Below are positions 1-11,990 of a stretch of DNA of 64,000 nt, piece by piece; position 1 is the stretch's first letter; each line of letters starts with the position of its first letter. Below the pieces are notes generated by a model, which was not told the origin of the DNA, searched no databases, and saw only the letters and a program-made list of their open reading frames with translations. The translations under genes and the position numbers were made by a program. The DNA comes from Micromussa lordhowensis (Eukaryota; Cnidaria; Anthozoa; Scleractinia; Lobophylliidae): NCBI GenBank assembly GCA_964020085.1, contig OZ026606.1, positions 17,575,806 through 17,639,805 of the forward strand, given 5' to 3'.

Positions 1-1920
1 TCTGGTCGTCGTCAAAGAGTACCAGATTTTTAAGCTTACTTTTATTGAATACAGATACATTTTAAATTACATACATGTGCATATAATATAAGATGATATG
101 TAGTAAGCATACACATAATTTGTTAAGCAATTTCATTTTTTTTTTCTAATTAAGTTTTCTATATTTTGGGGGCATTTTAATAAATCAATATTATTCCACT
201 TGTGCTTGTTGGATGTGATATGATTATAGCCTACTTGGTGCTACACGTCTTGTTGACTATCAGTATACAGTAGCATGCTCATGGAATGATTGTTAAATTA
301 TTGTAAGCACCATATATATACCTTCTTTCCATGATGACATTGTGCAAACTGCTGAATACCTGGAGATCATTAATACACATAAGAAGAGCAGGTCACTAAT
401 ACTGTAAGTTCCTTTAGGTTACCCTAAAGTGCCAAGTGCCAGTTATTACATGTATAATAATACACATGAAAAAATTGAAAAAATGGCTTCAAGAAACATC
501 TTCCGGCAATTGAATGGCTTCGTGCAAAAAGGGCGTATATCGGTTTATTAGCGGATTTTTATTTTCTGCAGGATCAAGCTAATTTTTGGCAGACTGACTT
601 GTGTTGACATGAAAAACATTGTTCTATAATTGATTTTGTTGGTTTGTGCTTCATTTTCGAGAAATAATGTATGCAAAAAAACTCAGTCTTCTAAGCGGCA
701 TCTTTTGGAGATCTTTTAGTACCTATCTAGCAGACAGACTGTTGAGAGTGTGCGAAGTCAAAATCAAATCCCACAGAATCTTAGCTGCACTTTCTTTTGA
801 GTCAAGAGAAAATAGCACACAAGCGGAAATCTGGAAAAGGATTGTTTACATCGGTTATTGTGACGTGAAACACAACACGTGAATTGATCGAGCGTCAAAA
901 GGAAATAGTGCTGCCTTAGAGCTCTGTCAACTAACATTTTAAGCCTTGTTTTAAAGTACCTTGCATGCCTGCCTGGTGATTGAGAGGCATCATAAAGCCT
1001 TAATTAACCCGTAAGTCACCAGCACGTTTTAAAGAACCAAAATGTGCTCTGATGTTCGAGCGAGGATATACTCATGTTATCATTGTTTGAAGTCAGGTCG
1101 ATCCAGGCAGCAAAGTCCAAGAGCAGTTCTTGCCCAAGAAAAAATGCTTCTCGTGAGTTGTGGCTCATTTGCCAAACGTTGCTGGTGTCAAAGTTTGGAA
1201 AGCGAGAACTGGTTTTAGACTTATCCCAGCATGCATTGCGATCGCGCTCAGGGGACGTTTCATTGGTTTGGTGGCCTGGTAAACAGCAACATACCGTAAG
1301 AGGAAGTGGATATTTGGAAGTTATTGACACAGGGATTCACACAGATAATGGACAACAAGTAGCAATCGATTATAACATAAATTTTATTTCAAATCGGCAT
1401 GATTTGTAGTGTTTCGAACTTCTGGGATCAGGGGACAGAACCCTAACCTTGAAGGCTTCACGAAGTCAACATTTTGCTCTGCCGTAAGTCAAAAGAGCAT
1501 CTCTGCGATCGCTTATTCTTGTAGACTGCGAGCGGTCTCTCTTTTGCTCGAAAATTCTTAGAGAAAAACGGAAGGAAGAACGGAAATTGACATGAGCGTG
1601 CGAGCGTGATATGCGAAGCCGTGAGCCGTAAGTAGCGCGGGCGTGAGACACGGCTCGCGGCTTTGCTGCTTGTATATCACATTGCAGTCGCGCTCATATT
1701 GTTTTGCAATCTTCGTTCCGTTTTTCCCCACGGAGTTTTGAGGAAAAGAGAGACTGCTCGCAGTCTAGTATTCTCGTGAAATCAACATTTAACTTTTAAA
1801 CTATTTTTGTTTGTTGTTTTAAGCGAATTGAGCATCCCCTATACAAAATGACCATGGAACATAATGGACACTATAAATGGAAAGGGCATGACAGACTTAT
1901 GCCATGATTACACGGTGAAT

Positions 1921-2211
1921 TTCAGCCCGGCTTTTGAAACAAATCCTTTAAAAATCAAACTGGCAATTACATAGAGAAGTTTGCAGCCCGGGCTGCAATT
2001 CAGCCTGAGCTGAAAATCCTAGCCCGGTTGTTCAATTCAGCCCGGGCTGAAAAATCAGAAAAAATCCCATGTAATCGAACAGAATTTCAGCCTGGGCTGA
2101 AAAGCAAGCTTGGACATGTGCAGTGATTTTGTTTTCTGGGAAACAATATTTCAGCCTGGGCTGAAATCATTATATAATCGCAAGAAATTTCAGCCCCCCT
2201 AGCCGGGCTGA
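1921..2211. repeat. Array of TTCAGCC(C/T)GGGCTGAA palindromes
   Basis: At least five 16-18 bp near-perfect palindromes occur in under 300 bp: TTGCAGCCCGGGCTGCAA at 1981-1998, TTCAGCCTGAGCTGAA at 1999-2014, TTCAGCCCGGGCTGAA at 2036-2051, TTTCAGCCTGGGCTGAAA at 2085-2102, and another copy at about 2149-2166. Half or interrupted copies lie at 1921 and 2188-2211. Intervening DNA repeats words such as CATGTAAT and CATGTAAAC. It resembles the inside of a non-autonomous transposon built from palindromes, but no clean terminal repeats were found. Confidence 0.7.
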
Positions 2212-2285
2212 TTTGCCATGTAAACCGGCCCTTAGTGTGCAAGACTGTTGATTATGCAAATGTGAATATATTTTTCTATGGTGGT

Positions 2286-2458
2286 TGTTCTAGAAAATAT
2301 CCATACCCCTTCCACGGACAAATTATTAGTTTGAAACCTCAACCACACTTGTGGAAATTCCACTTTAGCTTCTTTAAGTTTGGCTTTTGAAACCCCCCTC
2401 CTCCATGGAATTTCCATTAACAGTCCTTTGGGTGGGTATGGATATTTTCTGGAACTGC
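2286..2458. mobile_element. MITE with AAAATATCCATACCC terminal inverted repeats
   Basis: The left end reads CTAGAAAATATCCATACCC (about 2290-2308) and the right end is its near reverse complement, GGGTATGGATATTTTCTGG (about 2435-2453). The roughly 170 bp between has no coding capacity and contains GGAAATTCCA-type inner inverted repeats. A related right arm occurs at about 21739-21761 in a PDCD5 intron, which supports a dispersed family. Confidence 0.65.
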
Positions 2459-2568
2459 ACAGGTCATGAGAGAGTATAATGCAAAGTTCCTATTCTGATT
2501 CAGAAGAGGGTAAGGATTGCTTATTATGGTCAAAATTGTATCTAAGATTTTGCTTGTGTTAACATTAG

Positions 2569-5500
2569 GAGTCTGTTAGTGAGTATAGCAGCAGTGATGA
2601 GTTGACCGATGTCACCAGCCACGATGAAGAGAGTACAACAAGTGGAGGACGAAGACACAGTGCTAGAGGTAGTAAAAAGGGTAAACACGATAGACAAGAT
2701 TCTGTTGACGGAGTGCCATCTCACAGGAAAAAAACAAGCACTAAGCGGAGAACCCCAGACACAATACAGGAAGTCTCTGAAGATGCTGGTCAAGACAAGG
2801 ATGATGATGTTCCTCCCCCTATCCCACCTTACTTGGGAGACTTAAGCCCAGAGGCTCCTACACGTAGTAAAAAGAAAGGGAAAAGATCTGCACATGATCA
2901 AGTGGATGGTCCGGGAGAGCCCCTGCCTCCTGTGCCTTCAGATCCACCAGAGAACAAACTTACAGATGAGCAGAGAAGAGCTTTGAAGGTGGTGGAGAGA
3001 CTGGGTTTTGAGGGAGTGTCACAAAAACTTGCACTGAGTGATGTGTCGGAGGATTCAGAGAGCTGTATGTCACCAGTGGTCCCGAAGAGCACAACTGATT
3101 TTGATGGAAGGACCACATTTGAACGGGAGCAGTTTAAAGACACCTTGACAGAAAGCATTGTTCCAGTGTCTGAAGCAACAATTGAGGAGGCAAGCCTGGC
3201 TCACACATTTGCTGGGCTTGATGGTTATGAACTTCAAGAGGACCTCCAGTCTCCAAATGAGCCTGCACGACAAGAAGGTGATCGTCCTAGTTTCAAAACG
3301 CAGGCAAAGAGAGCCAACAAAGTCTCCTCTTTTGTTCATTTACTCAACGAGCAAGAAAGACACAGACAAGCTGACGCGGCTGCTCATGGGCCGATGAAAG
3401 GGAGACGAGACTCAAGCCCGAACCAGTCTGTCAGGAGTAGCCGTGATGGTCAAGGGTTTGCGGATCAAGTTTTAATACAGAGACTAGAGGAAGCCAGACA
3501 AGCGAACGAGTCATCTTTTTTGGAAAGACAGAAACAGTTAGAAACACTGGTGGAGCAACAGCAACATCTGTATCAGGAGCAGTTAGAACAACAGAGAATT
3601 CAACAACAGCAACAGCAGGAGGTCGTCAGGCAACAATGGAAGCTGCAGGAACAACTCAGGGCTTTGGAAAAAATGCAGCAAGAGTTTAATGAGGTAAATG
3701 GAAGAGAATTTGTTGTATCTGGAGCAGTAAATCTAGCTAAATCTCATTTATGTTCATAGTGGTTGTTTTGCATTCACGTGTGGCAGTGATTGTCTGGCCT
3801 GCATCATATTAAATGCAGTTTGTTTCTAATGGTTGTTTAAGTGTTTATTTTGTGGTGCTACCAATGACAGATGCACAGCCTCTATTACAAAGCAATAGTT
3901 TATTATTATGCTGTAGCTGAAGCATACATTCTGGGTTATATGCTTGGTGGGCTGTAGTGTCTGACCCTCTGGAGAACTTAATTCAAGTTCTTTTTATCCT
4001 TGAATCTGTTAAGGGAATCACCCTCTCACTCAGTTGATAAACTCGTATTATGAACAGTACATGTTCACCTCCATACTGTACGTGTACAGTATCTTACAAA
4101 GTGGATTTTACATGTACAGCAGTAGTGCTTCCAGGTTTTGTGACCAGAAACAAGGAATGAACTAAAATTTGTTTTGTTAGAATGCTGATCTGTCACCGCG
4201 AGGTCCAGCAGTCAGTGAATCAGATGTGAGACTCCAGCGTGAGCTAGTGCGGCAGCAACAAGAATTCCTTCAACAGCAGCAGGAACAGTTGAGGTATTCT
4301 CAGGATCATCAAGCACAAGCTCTTCAGCAACAGGAGAAGTTATGTGAGCAGATCAGGCAGCTAGGTATGATCACACCACACCTTGATCGAGGGTTAGACA
4401 ATTCTGAACAACTGTTGTTTTGAAACATGCTTGGAATCTGCTTCTTTTTTTTCCTTTATTGGGACCTGAACTTGATCAATTGATCAATGTGTCCAATAAA
4501 GAGTAGTGGAAAATCTTGACAAAAGTCTTGCTACATTCAGGTACATTGTATGTTTGCCACAAGGACCTTGTTTCTACATACAATTATATTGTACATATAC
4601 ACTGTAAGGAGAACAGGGTTGTAGGGGGTAGGGGAGATGTGGGGCGCGAACCTGGGCGTTAAGTTCGTGCGAGTGAAGTGGAGGAAAGAAAATTTCATAT
4701 CTTACTGTTACAGTAGTTACATTGTATGTAATTTGAATCTCCTCAAGCATTTCCCCAAAAAACTTTACTTGCCCATCAGGCAACCAAAAAACAGATTCGC
4801 TCCGATGAAGGGCTAACGTTCGAAACGTCAGGTTTCGAATCTCTTTACTTTCACATTATCAACTATTATCAAAACTAAATTATCAAAACTAAATTATCAA
4901 AGAACAGAATCTCCTAGCTGACTGACCAGGTCAAATGGACTTGACTTACATGTACTTTGCACACCGGATAATTTCATTGTAATTTAATTTGGTCAAATCT
5001 AACCATGTAGCTGACTTGTTAACAGTCTGGACACAAACCATGTGAAGTTCATTGCAAGATTTATCCCCTTTTTATTTACCAGAGGAACAACAAAAACAGC
5101 TGCAGTCCAGTGTAAATCTTCTGAGCCCAGCTGGTGAAGATTTGGCAGAGATTAAACAGCAAGAGCAACAAATTGTCAATCTCCTGAATGAACAGCGACG
5201 ACAGGAGAACGAACTTCAGAGACTGCACTTGTCACAACAGCAAAGACTTGAGGAACAGAGCAACAGCTTTACATATGAAAGAAAGGTTTGTACCATTCCT
5301 GCTTGGATGGAAGAATTCTGGTAGCTTTGCCCCCAAAAGAGTTTGCACCGTCTGATTTCTCTCCCAACTTTTTGAGTTCACACGGAGATGTTGACTGAGC
5401 TCATCCCCAGTAGTCACTCTTGTGTTCATTTTTAAAGAACATGAGAAATAATCAGCGTTTTTACTTTCAAGAATTGTAATACCAGTACAAGTTGGAGTCT

Positions 5501-8500
5501 ACCAGACTTCAGTATTCTCAAACTTTTTGATTACCTTAAGATGCACTAAAACAGTAGCAAGAACCTCTTAAAAAAAGTGTGTTGTTAACTCAGATGGTAC
5601 AAACCTGATTGGATGCAAAACTTCCTGTTACTGAATGGAATTGACTTTCTGAAGACTTTCCCAAAATTGATGTAATTGTTCGTCCCAGAGGTAAACGTTT
5701 GACAACCTAAACCCAGCTTCCAAGCAAGTAAACATTCCATGAGGCAAATCTTCTGTACGTTCAATAAATTGGACATCTCCCATAAGGCAACCTGCCCCAT
5801 GATTTGTACATGAAGTGGCTCATTAGGCCGGAGCTCATCCCGGTTTCAGTAGCATGAAGCGACTAGGAATATTTCTACTCCCCCCTGGATGGGATGCTAG
5901 TCCATCGCAGGGTTACCCCAGCATTAAATTCGCCGGAACCCATTTATACACCTGGGTGGAGAGAGGCACCATGTAAAGTGTCTTGTCCAAGAACACAACA
6001 GGGCTCGGACCCGGAGCACTCGCTCTGGAGTCGAGTGCACTAACCATGAGGCATACTACCTGTGGTCCAGATTACATGTAGAAACAAAAAACTGTAACAC
6101 ATTATTTTTTGGACTTTAACAGGCTTTAGAGCAAAACCAAGAAATGCTTCAAGGAAAAATCAACGATCAGGAGGCCAGGAGAAGACAGCTTGAGGAAGAG
6201 CTTGAAGAAATGAGGAGAAAACACGCTGAATCCGAGGCACAGTGGAAGGAAAGAATGAGTTTTATGAAAATGGAATCAAAAAATGGTGAAAGAAAAGAAA
6301 GGCTGGATACAAGAGATGGTCAGGGTAAACTTAGCAGCCCGTACTACGATAAAGAAAGACTAGGCAAAGGGCAAGACCGGGATAAATTTAACAGCTCATA
6401 TTCTGATAGAGAGAGAAGAGACAGAGGAGAAGATCGAGCAGATGTAAATACTTCATATCATGATAAAGAAAGGAAAACAAGACAACTGATATCTGAAGAG
6501 TCCTCTCAGTTTGATGAGGCGAGACTTGGACATAAGAGCCAAAGCTCTGACTTGTCCTATCGCGATGAAATTGAGGGAAAGCATAGTAGAAACAGGAGAC
6601 ATGCTTCCGATAGTTTACGTCCCGTTGATATAGAGGAAAGAAGAAGAGATGACAGAGAAGAGAGTCCGCGACGTGGACAGACAGGCAGTAGAAAAGGACA
6701 CGAAAAATCCGAAAGAAAATCAAGGAAAACTCGTGAAAGGAATGTCGAATTTGAAACGGTGATCAAGAAGACTGAAGCGGAAGTGACTAAAGTGCAAGTT
6801 GTGAGAGATGACGAGGTTTACCGCTTGTCTAAGGGACGAATTGAACTGCTTGAGTCAGAGAAATCGGCCTTAATGGAACTGAACACTTCGTTACAGGAAG
6901 AAAACAAAGCTTTGAAGCAACTGGCACTTTCTCTCCAAAAGGGAACAGGTTAGTTTGTAAAACATTCATTTGATGTCTTGTCAGTTTGAATTCTCCGGTG
7001 GTTTTCTTTCGTCCTCTATCTTTTCAAGCAGTCAGGTGTGGTGTCAGGGATTAAGTACTCAGCTATTGCATGATAACCACCAGTTTCTCACAACTATCAT
7101 TAATTAGACCTGTATGGCAGTAAGTGACAAGAATTCAGATTTTGAGCTTGGAGCTAACAAGCCTTTTTGCTTTCACTTCTCACAGGTGTTTCTTCCGTGG
7201 TTTTGCAAAAACAAATCAAAGACTTGCACCAAGAACAGAAAGTTTTGCGGGATACAGGTTTGATATAATTACTTCTTTTGCCTTTATTGAATATCTGGGT
7301 GAGGTTTAACAGAAGCCGAGAATTGGGTGGACGAAAATGGGCGAAAAATTAAACTGATAGCTGAGATTACAGCACTCCGTCCTTCTCCTTCACTTATCCT
7401 CTTCATGTCAAGTGCCATGTAAGGCCTCTACTATCTGCCACCAACCAGCTCTGTGGGCTGATGTAATGCACACCTCGCTCCAGGGGCCCGTCGGCTCGAG
7501 GGTCCCGAAAGGTTTTTACATCCGGAAAGGCATCATGGCAGAAATATCAAACCTTATTGATAACGGAGCTGTTCTATTCACATATTCTTAACATGAACAG
7601 AGGTTCCCTTCATACAAGAGGTTTCAGGCGGATGCACCTCTCTGTTTTTAGATACAGATTAACTAAAAATGGCTTTGCTTGCCCGAAAAGTTTCTGGGGC
7701 TTTTGAGAAATGGGCCCCAGCTCTACATGTCTTTCTCTGCTGTCTTCCTCCATATTGTCTTGGGTCTGCTCTGCCTTTGGTGCCCCTCTGATTGTCCATT
7801 CCTGTAGTCCCTCTAGATTTTAGCGACAAATAAACCCCAGTGATGCAAATACAGTGTACATGCATGGTCAAAATGCCCTGTTGTATGGGAAAAATATTTT
7901 CCAATGGTAACTATGATGTTTATGTTATTTCTTCTTGTAGTTCATCGACTCAACGTGGAACTGAGCAGATATCAAGCTAAATACCGACCAGTGTCATTTG
8001 AGGTACATGTATAATACCTTCAAGAATTGATCTAAACCTGATTTTGAGGCAATCGTTTGAGTCATTTTAATTTATTAATAATCTTCCTTGCAGGAGGTTG
8101 AAGGGATGGCATTGCCTCAAAAGAAAGAAGCCGCCCCATGGTTGGTAGGTATCAAATGAATTGTGTGCCGGGCAAAACTTCATTATTTTACCATCTTCTC
8201 AAAAAGAACGTCTGATCGCAGCTTAGATGAAGATAGAAGCGTGCATGCAGCTTTTCAGGTGTGGCAAGACTGGGTTGTTCCAGGCTCTCGGTCAGTGGGC
8301 GCGTTAGAAAAGCGAGCGGGCGACGGGCGGAATCTGGGAGAAAAAAATGAGAGGCCCCCGCTTTTTCGATCGTCCTTAAGCCCTGGCCAAACGGAGTCGC
8401 AAGTAGACGCAACTTGCGATCCCGTTTGGCCATGACTTGCGTGCACTTGCGTTGACTTGCGCTTACTTTGGTCGAGATCAAATTTGCACGCAAGTCAACG

Positions 8501-11500
8501 CAAGTTTTTCACCGTTTGGCCACCCAACCCAAGTCAACGCAAGTCAACGCAAGATGAGAGACGTCAATTTAATACGTGTGGTTACATTTTCGCCGCGCGG
8601 GACTGAGTCCTTATTAGCCTTGAAATGGTTTTGTTTTGCGACTTGCGCTAATTTGCGAGGAAACTTGCGAGTTCGTTTGGCCACCCAACGCAAGTCTCTA
8701 CGCAAGTTCAACTTGCCGCTACTTGCGACTCCGTTTGACCAGGGCTTTACTGACCAGGCTCCTGAATAGTCGTCTGTGACGTTTCCGTTTCTGTCGAGAA
8801 AATGTCTCGTTTCCTAGCAAAACGTTGATATCAAATGATACGACTTCGACTTAACTACATGAAAAATTATGTAATTTGATCAAATAGAGTTTATAGGCTA
8901 CGAAATCTCACATTTCTCAGGTGAACACAAAGTTCTTGGCTCCTCTTTTCTTGGCGTACGACGATCGGCTGAAGGAAAAAGAACAGTTGATCAGAACTTA
9001 TGATGTAAGTAGTACAAAGCCTCCCTGATAGAAAGGCATGTGTAGCAAAGACGCAAAAAAATTCAACCGAGCACGCGAGAAACGCGGAATAGACTGGACA
9101 CGACTTGGTGTTTGCGTTGCTGCGATCACACCGCGACCGCATTAAGCGGTGCTGTGACCAGACTGTGGCAGCATTTTATATATGCCTTGTATTTGGTGAG
9201 GCCGTTGTGTTGTCTTTGTTAAATCTGCCTGTAGCAATGTTCCTTCCATTTATTTTGACGTGACTGATGAAATGGTCAATCCCAAAGCAGCTAAAAAATC
9301 TATTCCTACCAAGAGGAGAGCAGACTAAAATCAGTTCAGCCACAAAATTGTTGTTTTACAATCGGTGGAATTGATCTCATAGTTGTCCATGGTACTTTTA
9401 CAGTGGCTCTGCTTTAACTCTTTACTTCTCTCTTCTTCTCTTTTAGGAGGAACTGAATGCGTTTAAGGCGCGAGTCATGGAAGTTGTGAAGGAAAATCAG
9501 CAGCTTCATATGGTAGGTCTGATTTGTTTAAGGTAATTCCCTTGAAATTGTTCTACTATCAAACGTTTTTTGAAACTTGACATAGTTAACATTCATGATA
9601 TGACCATTAAAAAAATTACTTGAAAGATACAAAATTTTATCTTGAAAGCAAAGCTCCTTTTATTCACATAGGTAGTATTGCTTCATTTAAGCCGTTTTTG
9701 ATTGCCTGGTTGCGGGAATATTGCACTTTTTTGACCGTTCCGTGGTTAGCTTGAAGTCCTCGCCTTGGTCAAAATACACCCAGTATGGAACTATTTTGCA
9801 AAAAAACAAAAAATCATGTTCTACTACCAAACTTTTTTCCTTCTTCAAATATGTTCTTTATTAGACTGTTCTTAGCAAATACTAAAAAAACAATCGGGGG
9901 TCACCGAGCTCGTTTAACAGAAAAGAAGCATTTATTTCGCTATCGAGCTTAGTTTGAGGAAAATCTCTTAGGTTTTGTACGCGCCCGCGTTCATGTCACA
10001 AAAATCGTGCGCAGAAGGGATGCGCAATACAATACTAAGGAATTACCTTATATACTATAACTCCGAATCACCATATACATAAATAAATAATAATTAAATA
10101 CTCCTTCCTTGTCTACATACATTGTTGTTTACCAGTTGTAAGAATTTGTTACTCGAAAAAGATTGCTCATTTCGTAAGGTCTCATAACCCATAAGGTTAA
10201 TTTTTATATCGATAACACGATGCGAAATTAGACCATAACAACAGGACCATCCTCTCTCGTCACAAGGCTGGGGATGTGCTCTCTTACATCATCCTCTTCT
10301 AACCTTGGTCATTCTTAGTTAGCACAAACAGCAAGACTCTCATTTGCGTTTCTTTTTTCCTTTTGATTACAGAGTGTTAGTAAGTCCACTCCTGATGCCC
10401 TAGGTCCTGACGAATGGTATGAAATAATTATAAATTATTTTCTTTCAGTAATGCTAGGTGTTATTTAGCTTTTAATTTTGCGCACACTGCCAGCGTAACC
10501 TGGAACAGGCCGTTACCATTCTTGTCTTCAGAGGCCGCGCTCCTTTTGGCCAGCACCAAGAATCGTGACTTCTGGGAAGGTCCAATTTTCTGAGCGTGCG
10601 CAGAGAATTCGTTTGGACTCTGGGAACGAGATTGCATGGGCAGAATTCGGTTATTTCTGAAATGGTTGCTCCCAGAGCTCTCGTTTTCCGACCGGCCACT
10701 GGTCAAGGGGAACGAAGACTCTGGGAACGAGATTGGGCCGTTACATGTTCAACTGATTGACGCTGAGGTGTTTTTCTTCACTTCATTTTCCTCTGCAGGC
10801 AACAGCTTCAGGAGCAGGCTAAACTTGTGGTAGAGGAGAACGCTCTGTTGATGGAACAGCAAGAAATACAAGACAGAAAAGTGAAGGAAATGCAGCGAGT
10901 GCACGGACAGGAAGGTTGGTATGACCGCCGTCACACGTATTGAGATACTTAGACTGTTACAGTGCCAATAGAGAGTCTGTGAATAGTTTATTTTTGCGCT
11001 GAAATTGTGCAAACGTCACGTTTGATCGTGGTCTACTCCTCTTTCTGTCATGCAACGCTGCATTAGCGTTGCGCGACACAGATAGCCAGAACTTGACTAG
11101 ATCGTGGTCTGAACTTGACATTTGTAATATTTCGACGTGGGAAGCCTGAAGAGAAGACAAAACTAATTATTATTGAACTAAAATAGTTATGAAACGCTGC
11201 TTAATTGTTCAGACTGTTTGTTACCCGAACAACTGAGTGCAGATATTTAAAGTATGGCTATTCCTATAACAGCAAATTCCGTCACAATTCGTACTCATTT
11301 GTCATCTCTCGCATCTGGAACAAACTACCACCTTCTATTAAAATCGCCCCTAACTTATCGTCTTTTAGAAGAAAACTGAAAACTCTTATTTTCACCGGCT
11401 GCCAATGCAAAAGCTGTCTATAATCTTTTGACACTTCTGCGTATACGTAGCTTCTGTTTGAATTTACATTTGTAAATAGTTTAACGTGATAATTAATAAT

Positions 11501-11946
11501 TTAGATTTAAGAATTTCAGACTTTGTAAATGTATTTTAAAGTCAGTCACTTTTATCTTGAGCCTCCGGCTCGGGAGATTGGGCAACCACTCCCCGTGCAC
11601 CTGACGGTAAATAAATTATACTTATACTTATACTTATTGCTTGATTAATTTCATTACATGTAGTTTCCAAGTTGTCAAAGCGGATTTCAAGTCAAGAGTC
11701 CTCCCAGCGACGCCTTGAAACGGAACTAGATGACATGCGTCGTACCCATAGCAACCTGCTGCGGCAGCACGAGTCAATTGTAGCAGATCAAGAGCACAAG
11801 ATGTCAGTTCAGGAGCATTTGAGGATAATGGATGAATGCAGAAGGTAACAGATGTGGTGTCATGCTGATATTGTTCATCAGACTGTCTCATGGAGCATTT
11901 CTATTGGCTGTCTTAAAACTAAAGCCAACAAGTTAATACTGTGAAC

Positions 11947-11990
<44 letters not shown>

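Larger units (their letters stand above)
1..2568. other. Upstream/intronic stretch before the first modelled CEP89 exon
   Basis: No exon could be supported here. The first modelled CEP89 exon begins right after an AG at 2567-2568. It has an in-frame TAG immediately upstream and no methionine in roughly its first 165 codons, so at least one further 5' coding exon must exist in this stretch or left of the window. Small open frames at 646-882 and 1074-1409 have no recognisable protein. A good donor-like GTAAGG at about 2510 follows a serine/glutamate-rich frame, but its phase does not join the 2569 exon. The only clear structures are the palindrome array (about 1.92-2.21 kb) and a MITE (about 2.29-2.46 kb). 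Confidence 0.5.
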
